NCBI RefSeq assembly: GCF_015223355.1
Contig: NZ_JADFFK010000031.1
Span: forward strand, 1 to 47,844
Source: Salipiger mangrovisoli
GTDB lineage: Bacteria > Pseudomonadota > Alphaproteobacteria > Rhodobacterales > Rhodobacteraceae
Reading direction: 5' to 3'
Length of the DNA stretch: 47,844 nt
The notes beneath the pieces were generated by a model, which was given only the letters and a program-made list of their open reading frames with translations, searched no databases and was not told where the DNA came from. How positions within the stretch are numbered: position 1 is the first letter of the stretch; every line of letters starts with the position of its first letter. Shown piece after piece: positions 24,823 through 33,628 of this stretch. The position numbers and the translations under genes are program-made.

Positions 24823-26904
24823 ATGACCCAGGACCGACCTCAACCGCTGACGGATGGAGACGACATCCGCAGCCTCAGCGCCGAAGAGCTTCAGGCGCTG
24901 GAAGAAAAATTCGACCCCGAGCTGCGGTTCCGGGTGCTGGCGAAGCCGCTGGCCATCGCCGCCGGGGTGATCCTCTTCGCCCTGTCGTGCTACCATTACT
25001 ACACCGCCGGCTACGGCATTCCGCAGGCCACCACGCACCGCGGCCTGCACCTTGGCGCGACGCTGCTGCTGGTGTTCCTCAGTTTCTCCGCCTTCGGCAA
25101 GAAGGAAATCCGCCCCTCCATCCTCGCGCCAGGGGGGCTGCCGATCACGGACTGGGCTCTGATGCTGGCCGGCGCGACTGCCGCGCTCTACGTGCCATGG
25201 ATCTACGCGGATCTGGCATTCCGCGTTGGCAATCCGCTGCCCATCGACGTCGCCATGGGCACCATCTTGATCGTGGTCCTGCTCGAGGCGGTGCGCCGCT
25301 CCATGGGCTGGCCGCTGCCGGTGATCGCGGTGCTCTTCATCGCCTATGCCTATTTCGGCCAGTACATGCCGGGCATCCTCGTGCACCCTGGCGCGAGCTG
25401 GACGAACATCGTCAACCACCTCTACCTGACCTCGCAGGGCATCTATGGCACCGCCCTCGGCGTGATCGCGACCTACGTGTTCCACTTCGTGTTGTTCGGG
25501 GTGATGGCGACGCGGATCGGGCTGGGGCAGCTCTTCATCGACATCGCCTCGGCGCTGGCCGGCCGCTACGCCGGCGGCCCGGCGAAAGTATCGGTCGTGT
25601 CCTCGGCGCTGCTCGGCTCCATTTCCGGTTCTTCGATCGCGAATACCGTCACCACCGGCTCGCTGACCATTCCGGCGATGATCCGCATCGGCTACCCGCG
25701 CCACTTCGCGGCGGCCGTCGAGGCCGCCTCGTCCACCGGCGGGCAGATCACGCCGCCGGTGATGGGAGCCGTGGCCTTCCTGATGATCGAATATCTCGGC
25801 GTGCCACTGACCACCATCCTGACCGCGGCGCTGGTCCCTGCCTTCATGCATTTCTTCGGGGTGCTCGTGCAGGTCCACCTCGAGGCGCGGCGCCTTGGCT
25901 TGCGCGGCCTGTCTGCCTCCGAACTGCCGAACGCCTGGAAGGTGTTCAAGGCAGGCTGGCTTTCGGTCGTGCCCCTGGTGATCCTCGTGGCGGTGCTGCT
26001 GTCGGGCCGCACGCCCTTCGCCGCCGCCTTCTACTCGATCACCGCCTGCATCGTCGTCTTGGCGATCCAGCAGATCATGGCCGGCGGCCTTGCCGAAGGC
26101 ATCAAGGGGACCGCGCGCGGCGTATGGGAGGGCTTCATCCTCGGCGCCCGCCAGTCGCTCGCAGTGACCGCCGCCGCCGCCCTGGTCGGCGTGGTGATCG
26201 GCGTCGTGACCCTCACCGGTGTCGGCTTCAAGATCGCCTACATGGTGACAGGCGTCGCTTCGGGCTGGGCGACGGAGGTCTCGGGCTGGCTGTCGGTATT
26301 GCCGTTTGAGATCATGGGGGTGCAGACCCTCACGCTGCTCTTCACCCTGATCCTGACAGCGATCGTCTGCATCCTTATGGGCTGCGGCATCCCGACCACG
26401 GCGAACTACATCATCATGGTTGCGGTGGCGGCTCCGGTGCTGGGCCTGCTGGAGGTGCAGCCGCTGGTCGCGCATTTCTTCGTCTTCTACTACGGGGTGC
26501 TGGCGGACGTGACACCGCCCGTTGCCATGGCCGCCTACGCGGGTGCGGGCATCGCAGGAGCCAACGCGTTCAAGGCGGGGAACACCGCCTTCCGCCTGTC
26601 CATGGGAAAGGCGCTGGTTCCGTTCATCTTCGTCTTCCAGCCTGCGTTGCTGCTCGTCACCGACGGGTTCACCTGGTCGGGCTTCTTCCTCGCCTTCGGG
26701 GGTGCGGTCATGGGAATCTGGGCGCTGTCTGCCGCGGTGTCCAACTGGTTGTTCGCGCCGCTGCACTGGCTGGAGCGAGCCGTTCTGGCCTTTGCGGCAA
26801 TCCTGCTGGTCGCTCCCAATATCACGGCAACGCTGATCGGTCTCGTTCTGATCCTGCCCACCGCGTTCCGGCAACTCGCGGCCAACAGGCGACAGGCGGC
26901 CTGA
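24823..26904 (+). CDS. TAXI-type TRAP transporter fused permease
   Basis: A 693-residue inner-membrane protein with about fifteen helices, the single fused permease that works with a TAXI receptor. After a charged N-terminus (about residues 1 to 40) it shows the DctM-like core: a LLGSISGSSIANTVTTGSL loop near residue 270, GGQITPPVMGAVAFLM near 305, and later MGCGIPTTANYIIM and LADVTPPVAMAAYAGAG. The two T-P-P-V segments mark the paired substrate and sodium hairpins. Length is usual for this subfamily. It follows the receptor gene by 120 bases and is followed by a strong terminator, so the two genes form the whole operon. Confidence 0.93.
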   Translation: MTQDRPQPLTDGDDIRSLSAEELQALEEKFDPELRFRVLAKPLAIAAGVILFALSCYHYYTAGYGIPQATTHRGLHLGATLLLVFLSFSAFGKKEIRPSILAPGGLPITDWALMLAGATAALYVPWIYADLAFRVGNPLPIDVAMGTILIVVLLEAVRRSMGWPLPVIAVLFIAYAYFGQYMPGILVHPGASWTNIVNHLYLTSQGIYGTALGVIATYVFHFVLFGVMATRIGLGQLFIDIASALAGRYAGGPAKVSVVSSALLGSISGSSIANTVTTGSLTIPAMIRIGYPRHFAAAVEAASSTGGQITPPVMGAVAFLMIEYLGVPLTTILTAALVPAFMHFFGVLVQVHLEARRLGLRGLSASELPNAWKVFKAGWLSVVPLVILVAVLLSGRTPFAAAFYSITACIVVLAIQQIMAGGLAEGIKGTARGVWEGFILGARQSLAVTAAAALVGVVIGVVTLTGVGFKIAYMVTGVASGWATEVSGWLSVLPFEIMGVQTLTLLFTLILTAIVCILMGCGIPTTANYIIMVAVAAPVLGLLEVQPLVAHFFVFYYGVLADVTPPVAMAAYAGAGIAGANAFKAGNTAFRLSMGKALVPFIFVFQPALLLVTDGFTWSGFFLAFGGAVMGIWALSAAVSNWLFAPLHWLERAVLAFAAILLVAPNITATLIGLVLILPTAFRQLAANRRQAA

Positions 26905-26930
26905 CCTTCAGGACAATGCGAAGAGGAGAA

Positions 26931-26960
26931 GCCACGTGGAGAACCACGTGGCTTTTTCTT
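26931..26960 (+). terminator. Intrinsic terminator after the TAXI operon
   Basis: A 9-bp stem (GCCACGTGG and CCACGTGGC) with a four-base loop is followed directly by TTTTT. It lies 27 bases after the permease stop. Confidence 0.9.
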
Positions 26961-27071
26961 TGCACTAATGGGGAATGTTGCACCGGCCTTGCACATGCGA
27001 TGGCGTGCGCCCCTGCGGGAAGACCAGTTGGCCGGGTTGAATTGACCCGCCGCGGGCTTTCCAGGGGAAGA

Positions 27072-27600
27072 ATGCCCATGCCCAGACTCCACCGAAGCCA
27101 CAGGACCGAATGCAAGCGCCAGATCGTCGCCAAGCATAGTGGCGGCGAGACGCGCCGCGCGCTTGGCCGCCGCCACGACGTGTCGCGCAACCTGATCGGT
27201 GCCTGGATCGAAAAGGCGGAAGCCCGTGAGCTCGACGCGGACGTGGCGGCGACCGAGTTGATGGCCGAGTACGCAGCCCGGATCGTTGCGCTCGAGCGGC
27301 TTGCCGGGCACCAGGCGCTGAAGATCGCGGTTCTGAAGGGGACTCAACGCTCCGGACGCTTGCCGAGAAACGGGCCTGCATCCGGGCTGCCGACCTCGGG
27401 GGCTCTCGATCCGGTAGGGATGGCAACCGATGGACGTCGCGAGGTCCGGCTCCTATGGCGACCGCCGGGTCGATGCCGAGTTCCGGCGTCCGGGCATGGT
27501 CGTGAATTCGAAGTTCAGGACCCGGACCAACTCTGGATGGCCGACCTGACCTACACCACCATCGCCCGAGGCTTTCTCCATGCCGCATGGATCAGGTCGG
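27072..27600 (+). mobile_element. IS3-family transposase relic (OrfA and OrfB pieces)
   Basis: The OrfA-like part has a helix-turn-helix frame with RTECKRQIVAKHSGG, RRHDVSRNLIGAWIEKAE and an ALERLAGHQALKIAVLKG leucine-rich region. OrfB pieces follow in broken frames: SYGDRRVDAEFRRPGMVVNS, then DQLWMADLTYTTIARGF, which holds the first catalytic aspartate of the DDE triad. The rest of OrfB, including the later D and E, is gone. No terminal inverted repeats are recognisable. The element is dead. It marks the boundary between the decayed left half and the compact purine/bhc block. Confidence 0.8.
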
Positions 27601-27874
27601 AGGAGCAGATCGAGGCGGTTCAGGCCGAAGCCATCGCCCGCCCGGCCCCAGCGTCATCGGGAGACGCGTGCCCTCTCAGGATCAGCTCGCACCCTTCGTG
27701 CCGCCCTGGATCGAGGCTGCCAAGCGACGCGAACTCCCCTATTTTGCGGATCGCGCCAGCATGCCCGGCGTGAGTCAGGTCGGTTCTCGCCCGCCAGTCT
27801 CTGAACCGCAGCCATGCATGTGGTCCCGTGGCGAAGGCCGCGGTGCCACTGCTCCTCGCCCAGAGGGGCGGGCC
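27601..27874. other. Stretch between the IS relic and the LysR gene
   Basis: No gene is supported. It holds the 3' untranslated end of the minus-strand LysR gene and probably further debris of the insertion sequence. Confidence 0.4.
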
Positions 27875-28792
27875 CTACCCCTTGGGCATCCCCGCGATGG
27901 TCGCCCTGACCGCCTCTGCCATGTGATCGACAAAGAGCCTGATCTTGGGATCCTGAAGCTTGCGATGCGGAAAGAGGCAACCGAAGGTCGAAGGCGGCGG
28001 CGGCGCGTCCGGCAGAACCTCGACCAGCGCGCCGCTGCGCAGGTGCTCCGCCACTTCGAGCCGCGGACGGTTGGCGATGCCCTGCCCGTCCAGCGCCCAG
28101 CGGATCAGCACGTCACCGTCGTCGGCATCGAAGCGCCCCGCGACCTCCAGCCGCCGCAGCCCGCTGCCTGTCTTCAGCTGCCAGAAATACTCCGGCGAGC
28201 GCGGATAGCGCAGCAGCAGGCAATTGTGCTGACCGCCGAGCAGATCCTCCGGAGCCATCGGTGTTCCATGCCGCGCAAGGTAGGACGGGGCCGCGCAGAG
28301 CACCCGCGGGCAGTCGCAGATATGGCGCAGCTTGAGGCTCGAATCCTTGGGAACCCCCAGGAAGAAGGCGAGGTCGAGCCGCTCGGCCACCATGTCGATC
28401 AGGCGGTCCGACAGGCGCATCTGCACCTGGACCTCAGGGTATCTGTCGGTGAACTCCGGCACCAGCGGCGCGATGATCCGCCGCCCGATCCCCAGCGGCG
28501 CCGTCACCCGCAGCGCGCCGCGCGGGGTTTCCGAGAAATTCGCCACCACCGCCTCGGCTTCGTCGACAGAGGCGAGCACCGTCTTGGCCTGCTCGTAGAA
28601 CACCCGGCCGACCTCGGTGGGGCTGATAGACCGGGTGGTGCGATTGAACAGGCGCACCCCAAGGCGGCTTTCCAGTTCCTTGATCCGTTTGCTGGCGACC
28701 GCCGGGGTCAGTCTCAGGTCGCGCCCCCCGGAGGTGATGCTGCCCAGCTCGACGGTCCGGACAAACACCCGCAGGCTCTCGATATATTGCAT
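27875..28792 (-). CDS. LysR-family transcriptional regulator
   Basis: A 305-residue LysR-type regulator. The winged helix-turn-helix is at about residues 4 to 62 (ELGSITSGGRDLRLTPAVAS), followed by the linker helix and a periplasmic-binding-protein-like effector domain from about 90. It is divergent from xdhA, with 156 bases between the two starts, the classic arrangement for a LysR protein controlling the neighbouring operon. It probably responds to a purine such as xanthine, hypoxanthine or urate, but the sequence does not show the ligand. It is close in sequence and length to the LysR at 46834, which lies at the far end of the same block. Confidence 0.93.
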   Translation of the reverse strand: MQYIESLRVFVRTVELGSITSGGRDLRLTPAVASKRIKELESRLGVRLFNRTTRSISPTEVGRVFYEQAKTVLASVDEAEAVVANFSETPRGALRVTAPLGIGRRIIAPLVPEFTDRYPEVQVQMRLSDRLIDMVAERLDLAFFLGVPKDSSLKLRHICDCPRVLCAAPSYLARHGTPMAPEDLLGGQHNCLLLRYPRSPEYFWQLKTGSGLRRLEVAGRFDADDGDVLIRWALDGQGIANRPRLEVAEHLRSGALVEVLPDAPPPPSTFGCLFPHRKLQDPKIRLFVDHMAEAVRATIAGMPKG

Positions 28793-28948
28793 GGCTGACC
28801 TCCGTCCGCAGGCATACTACGGCGCGCGACAGATTATTATCAACAATACGTATAAAGTCCTTGGCAAAAGCGCGCGTATTCATTGAGAGTGCCTTGCTCT
28901 AGCGTCGCCTCCGATCACCCAGCCACATGCTCAGCCACGGAGGGATGC
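28793..28948. promoter_or_regulatory. Divergent lysR-xdhA promoter region
   Basis: A 156-base gap between divergent starts, with an AT-rich core at about 28830 to 28865 (ATTATTATCAACAATACG). It should hold both promoters and the LysR site. I cannot fix -35 and -10 boxes with confidence. The xdhA ATG at 28949 is preceded by GGAGGGA. Confidence 0.5.
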
Positions 28949-30400
28949 ATGACGCACCGGAGCGAGATCCGCTTTCTGCTCAACGGGAGGGCCGTGTCCC
29001 TGCCTCAGGTCCCCGCCGCGCAGACCCTGCTCGACTTCCTGCGGCTCGACCGCCGCTTGACCGGGACAAAGGAAGGCTGCGCCGAGGGCGACTGCGGCGC
29101 TTGCACCGTGCTGGTCGGCCGCCTGCACGACGGCGTGCTCCGCTACGAGGCGGTCAATGCCTGCATCCGCTTCGTCGCCTCGCTCGACGGCTGCCACGTG
29201 GTGACCATCGAGCATCTCTCGGGCCCAGACGGCGCGCTGCACCCGGTGCAGCGGGCAATGGTCGAGCATCATGGCGCGCAATGCGGCTTCTGCACGCCGG
29301 GGATCATCATGTCGCTCTACGCACTCTGGATGCAGGTGCCACAGCCGACCGAGGCGCAGGTGGAAACCGCGCTGCAGGGCAACCTCTGCCGCTGCACCGG
29401 CTACGCGCCGATCATCCGCGCCGCCGTGGCGGTGAGCGAATACGGCACGCCCGAGGCGGATCATCTGACGGTCGAGCGCGACCGCGTCACCGCCGAGTTG
29501 GCGGCGCTGAAGGATGGCCGCCGGGTCGAGACCGGGCCCGATGGCGACCGCGCCATCCTGCCCGCCGATCTGGACGATTTCGCCGCGGCCTACGCCGCGC
29601 ACCCGCAGGCCACGGTGATCGCCGGCGCAACCGACGTCGGGCTCTGGGTCACCAAGTTCCTGCGCCCGATCTCGCCCGCCATCTTCATCGCGCATCTGCC
29701 CGAGCTGAAGGCGGTGGAGGTCACCCCCAAGGCGATCACCCTCGGCGCCGGGGTCAGCTACTCCGAGCTTCAGCCGCTGATCGCGCAGCACCTGCCGCAT
29801 CTTGCCGAGTACTGGGACCGCATCGCCGGCTGGCAGGTGCGCAACATGGGTACGATCGGCGGCAACATCGCCAATGGCTCGCCGATCGGCGACACGCCGC
29901 CGGTGCTGATCGCGCTCGGCGCCGAGGTCACGCTGCGCCTTGGCGCGAGCCGCCGGACGCTGCCGCTGGAGGCGTTCTTCATCGATTACGGCAAGCAGGA
30001 CCGCCGCCCGGGTGAGTTCGTGGAAAGCATCCGCGTCCCCCTGCCTTCCGCTGCCACCCGCTGCGCTGCCTACAAGATCTCCAAGCGCCGCGACGAGGAC
30101 ATCTCGGCCGTCGCCGCCGGGATTTCCGTGACGGTCGAAGGCGGAGTGATCCGGGATGCCCGCATCGCGCTTGGCGGCATGGCGGCCACGCCGAAGCGCG
30201 CCGCCAAGGCCGAGGCCGCGCTGATGGGCCAGCCCTGGAGCGAGGCCAGCTTTGCCGCCGCCGCCCGCGCCATGGCCGAGGATTTCGCCCCGCTCAGCGA
30301 CTGGCGGGCCAGCGCCGACTACCGGATGCGCGTCGCCCAGAACCTGCTGCGGCGGTTCTTTCTCGAACAGGATGGCCAGCCCGTCCGCCTGAGCGCCTGA
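28949..30400 (+). CDS. xdhA: Xanthine dehydrogenase small subunit XdhA
   Basis: A 483-residue Fe-S and FAD subunit that oxidises hypoxanthine to xanthine and xanthine to urate together with XdhB. The plant-type [2Fe-2S] cluster ligands are Cys44, Cys49, Cys52 and Cys72. The second cluster ligands are Cys112, Cys115, Cys147 and Cys149 (QCGFCTPG and LCRCTGY). The FAD-binding domain runs from about 190, with a TVIAGATDVGLWVTK stretch and RNMGTIGGNIANGSPIGD. All ligands are present and the length is normal. The start at 28949 is set by GGAGGGA. The stop is 12 bases before xdhB, in one operon with xdhC and the permease. Confidence 0.97.
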   Translation: MTHRSEIRFLLNGRAVSLPQVPAAQTLLDFLRLDRRLTGTKEGCAEGDCGACTVLVGRLHDGVLRYEAVNACIRFVASLDGCHVVTIEHLSGPDGALHPVQRAMVEHHGAQCGFCTPGIIMSLYALWMQVPQPTEAQVETALQGNLCRCTGYAPIIRAAVAVSEYGTPEADHLTVERDRVTAELAALKDGRRVETGPDGDRAILPADLDDFAAAYAAHPQATVIAGATDVGLWVTKFLRPISPAIFIAHLPELKAVEVTPKAITLGAGVSYSELQPLIAQHLPHLAEYWDRIAGWQVRNMGTIGGNIANGSPIGDTPPVLIALGAEVTLRLGASRRTLPLEAFFIDYGKQDRRPGEFVESIRVPLPSAATRCAAYKISKRRDEDISAVAAGISVTVEGGVIRDARIALGGMAATPKRAAKAEAALMGQPWSEASFAAAARAMAEDFAPLSDWRASADYRMRVAQNLLRRFFLEQDGQPVRLSA

Positions 30401-30412
30401 GGGAGGAGAGAC

Positions 30413-32737
30413 ATGAAACACCAGCCCAACATCCGCGGCGCGGTCCACGAGGATCGCCAGCACGACAGCGCGATCAAGCACGTGCGCGGCCTTGCTGAAT
30501 ACACCGACGACATCGCCGAACCAATCGGGACGCTGCACGCCTATCTCGGTGTGTCCTCAGTGGCCCATGCCACGCTGAAGGGCCTCGACCTTTCCGCCGT
30601 GCGCGCTGCCCCCGGCGTCGTCGATGTGCTCACCGCCGCCGATATCCCCGGCCACAACGACATCAGCCCGACCGGGCGCGGCGATGAGCCGGTCTTCCCC
30701 ACCGAGAAGATCGAGTTTCACGGCCAGCCGCTTTTCGCGGTAATTGCCGAGACCCGCGATGCCGCCCGCCGCGCCGCCGCGCTCGCCAAGGTGGAGGCCG
30801 AGGTGCTGCCGCATGCGCTGGACCCGATCGCGGCGCAGGAGGCGGGCTATCCGCTGATCACCGACCCGCTGAAGCTGGAGCGTGGCGAGGTCGAAGCCGC
30901 GATGGCCACGGCGCCGCACCGGCTTCGCGGCAGGCTCGCGGTTGGCGGGCAGGATCACATGTACCTCGAGGGGCAGATCGCCTTCGCCCTGCCGGGCGAG
31001 GACGACGACGTGATCGTCCATTGCTCGACCCAGCACCCGAGCGAGGCGCAGCATATGGTGGCGCATGTGCTCGGAGTGCCGAGCAACGCCGTGGTGGTCA
31101 ACGTCCGGCGCATGGGCGGCGGTTTCGGCGGCAAGGAAAGCCAGATGAACCTCTTTGCCGTGGTCGCCGCCATGGCGGCCAAGCGGCTGAACCGCCCAGT
31201 GAAAATCCGCCCCGACCGCGATCAGGACATGACGGCGACGGGCAAGCGCCACGACTTCGTCATCGACTATGACGTCGCCTTCGACGGCGCGGGCCGCATC
31301 CGCGCGGTGGACGGCACCTTCGCGGCGCGCTGCGGCTGGTCCTCGGATCTCTCGGGCCCGGTCACCGACCGCGCGCTCTTCCATGCCGACAACGCCTATT
31401 TCTACCCCCACGTGCGCCTGCAGAGCCGCCCGATGAAGACCAACACCGTCTCGAACACCGCCTTCCGCGGCTTCGGCGGGCCGCAGGGCGTGGTCGCCGC
31501 CGAACGGATGATCGAGGAGATCGCCTATGTGCTCGGCAAGGACCCGCTGGAGGTGCGCAAGGCCAACTTCTACGGCGACGCCCACGACGGCCGGAACCTG
31601 ACCCCCTATCATCAGGAGGTCACCGACAACATCATCGGCCGGGTGGTCTCGGAGTTGGAGGAAAGCTGCGACTACCAGCAGCGGCGCCGGGACATCCTGA
31701 AGTTCAACTCGGAAGGCGGCGTGCTGCGCAAGGGCATCGCGCTGACCCCGGTGAAGTTCGGCATCTCCTTCACCGCCACCCACTACAACCAGGCTGGCGC
31801 GCTGATCCACGTCTACTCGGACGGCTCGGTGCACCTCAACCACGGCGGCACCGAGATGGGTCAGGGGCTCAACACCAAGGTGGCGCAGGTGGTGGCGGAT
31901 GCCTTCCAGGTCGATTTCGAGCGCATCAAGATCACCCGCACCACCACCGAGAAAGTGCCCAACACCTCCGCCACCGCCGCCTCGTCGGGCTCGGACCTCA
32001 ACGGCATGGCGGCGCTCGACGCCGCCGAGCAGATCAAGGTGCGGCTGGTCGAGTTTGCCGCCGGGCATTGGGGCGTGCGCCCCGAAGAGGTGCGCTTCGT
32101 GCCGGGACATGTGCAGGTGGGCGCGCAGCTTCTGCCATGGGAGCAGATGATCAAGGCCGCCTACATGGCGCGCGTTCACCTCTCGGCGGCAGGCTTCTAC
32201 AAGACGCCCGACATCCACTGGGACCGCGCCGCGGGCAAGGGACGGCCGTTCTACTACTTCGCCTACGGCGCGTCCTGTTCGGAGGTCACCATCGATACGC
32301 TGACCGGCGAGTACCGGGTGGAGCGCACCGACATCCTGCACGACGTCGGTCGCTCGCTGAACCCGGTGCTCGACCGCGGGCAGGTCGAGGGCGCCTTCGT
32401 CCAGGGCATGGGCTGGCTGACCACCGAGGAGCTCTGGTGGGACCAGAAGGGCGCGCTGCGCACCCATGCGCCCTCGACCTACAAGATCCCGCTCGCCTCG
32501 GACCGCCCGCGCGTCTTCAACGTGAACCTCGCCGAATGGTCCGAGAACCGCGAGCGCACCATCAAGCGCAGCAAGGCCGTGGGCGAGCCGCCCTTCATGC
32601 TGGGCATCTCGGTCTTCGAGGCGCTGTCCATGGCCGTGGCCAGCGTGGCGGACTACCGCGAATGCCCGCGCCTCGACGCCCCGGCCACGCCCGAGCGCGT
32701 GCTCATGGCGGTCGAGCGGCTGGCGGGGCGGGCATGA
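30413..32737 (+). CDS. xdhB: Xanthine dehydrogenase molybdenum subunit XdhB
   Basis: A 774-residue molybdopterin subunit where purine hydroxylation takes place. It carries the cofactor-binding RRMGGGFGGKESQ (about residues 230 to 240) and NTAFRGFGGPQGV (about 345). The catalytic glutamate is Glu725 in the conserved KAVGEPPFMLG near the C-terminus. TMGQGLNTK-type residues (EMGQGLNTKV) are present near 485. The ATG has GGGAGGAG upstream, and the stop overlaps the xdhC start as ATGA. It works as a heterotetramer with XdhA in the cytoplasm. Confidence 0.97.
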   Translation: MKHQPNIRGAVHEDRQHDSAIKHVRGLAEYTDDIAEPIGTLHAYLGVSSVAHATLKGLDLSAVRAAPGVVDVLTAADIPGHNDISPTGRGDEPVFPTEKIEFHGQPLFAVIAETRDAARRAAALAKVEAEVLPHALDPIAAQEAGYPLITDPLKLERGEVEAAMATAPHRLRGRLAVGGQDHMYLEGQIAFALPGEDDDVIVHCSTQHPSEAQHMVAHVLGVPSNAVVVNVRRMGGGFGGKESQMNLFAVVAAMAAKRLNRPVKIRPDRDQDMTATGKRHDFVIDYDVAFDGAGRIRAVDGTFAARCGWSSDLSGPVTDRALFHADNAYFYPHVRLQSRPMKTNTVSNTAFRGFGGPQGVVAAERMIEEIAYVLGKDPLEVRKANFYGDAHDGRNLTPYHQEVTDNIIGRVVSELEESCDYQQRRRDILKFNSEGGVLRKGIALTPVKFGISFTATHYNQAGALIHVYSDGSVHLNHGGTEMGQGLNTKVAQVVADAFQVDFERIKITRTTTEKVPNTSATAASSGSDLNGMAALDAAEQIKVRLVEFAAGHWGVRPEEVRFVPGHVQVGAQLLPWEQMIKAAYMARVHLSAAGFYKTPDIHWDRAAGKGRPFYYFAYGASCSEVTIDTLTGEYRVERTDILHDVGRSLNPVLDRGQVEGAFVQGMGWLTTEELWWDQKGALRTHAPSTYKIPLASDRPRVFNVNLAEWSENRERTIKRSKAVGEPPFMLGISVFEALSMAVASVADYRECPRLDAPATPERVLMAVERLAGRA

Positions 32738-33561
32738 ACGCGCTGCAAACGTTCCTCAGCACCCCCGGCGCGGTCGCGCGGGTTCGCTTGGCCCGCGTGC
32801 GCGGCTCCTCGCCGCGCGAGGCGGGCTGCGAGATGTACGTGAGCACCGGGGCGCAGCACGGCACCATCGGCGGCGGCCAACTCGAACATCGCGCCATCGC
32901 CGCCGCGCGGGCGCTGCTGGCGCGCGGAGATCTTGCGGAAACGCTGGATGTGCCGCTCGGCCCGGAGATCGGCCAATGCTGCGGCGGGCGGGTCGAAGTC
33001 GCGCTCACCCGCATGGGCACGCTGGACCGGCAGGCAGCGCTGGCGCGGGCGGCAGAGCAGGCCGCTGCCCTGCCCGTGGTGCAGATCCACGGCGCGGGCC
33101 ACGTGGGCCGGGCGCTGGCGAACCTGCTGCAACACCTGCCGGTGCGCTGCGTGCTCATCGACTCCCGTGCCGAGGAAGTGGCGCTCTGCAGCGCCCGGGT
33201 CGAGACCCGGATCACACCGCTGCCGGAGCTGGAGATCACCATGGCGCCGCAAGGCAGCGCCTTCATCGTGCTGACCCACGACCATGCGCTCGACTTTCTT
33301 TGTGCATCGGCGGCGCTGCAACGGGGCGACGCGCGCTACGTCGGACTGATCGGCTCGGCCACCAAGCGCGAGAAATTCCGCCGCTTCGCGCGGGACCGGT
33401 GCGACGGGCTGTCCGATGCGGCGCTCACCTGCCCGATCGGCGCGCAGGGCGGTCGCGACAAGCGCCCCGAGGTGATCGCCGCCTTCGTCGTGGCCGAGGT
33501 GCTTTCCGCCCTCACCCGCGAACAGGGCGCGGCGCAGCCCGTGGCCTTCGCCGCCGAATAA
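32734..33561 (+). CDS. xdhC: Xanthine dehydrogenase accessory protein XdhC
   Basis: A 275-residue chaperone that binds the molybdenum cofactor and helps insert its sulfurated form into XdhB. The N-terminal domain has GSSPREAGCEMYV, GTIGGGQLEH and IGQCCGGRVEV. The C-terminal Rossmann-like domain has VQIHGAGHVGRALA and LIGSATKREKFRRF. It overlaps the end of xdhB by four bases, so translation is coupled. Length is usual for the family. Confidence 0.96.
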   Translation: MNALQTFLSTPGAVARVRLARVRGSSPREAGCEMYVSTGAQHGTIGGGQLEHRAIAAARALLARGDLAETLDVPLGPEIGQCCGGRVEVALTRMGTLDRQAALARAAEQAAALPVVQIHGAGHVGRALANLLQHLPVRCVLIDSRAEEVALCSARVETRITPLPELEITMAPQGSAFIVLTHDHALDFLCASAALQRGDARYVGLIGSATKREKFRRFARDRCDGLSDAALTCPIGAQGGRDKRPEVIAAFVVAEVLSALTREQGAAQPVAFAAE

Positions 33562-33628
33562 CCCCCGCGACCGTCCGAAGAGGAGCGGACGCCGCGGGAC
33601 AACTGCAAGCAACCCGAGGAGATCCCAC

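Noticed and set aside
23554..26874. Open frame of 1106 codons on the minus strand
   Set aside because: It is an antisense shadow of the TAXI receptor and permease genes. Its R, H, D, G-rich repetitive sequence matches no family.
27072..27600. Active insertion sequence
   Set aside because: OrfA and OrfB pieces are broken and most of the DDE domain is absent. No terminal repeats were found.
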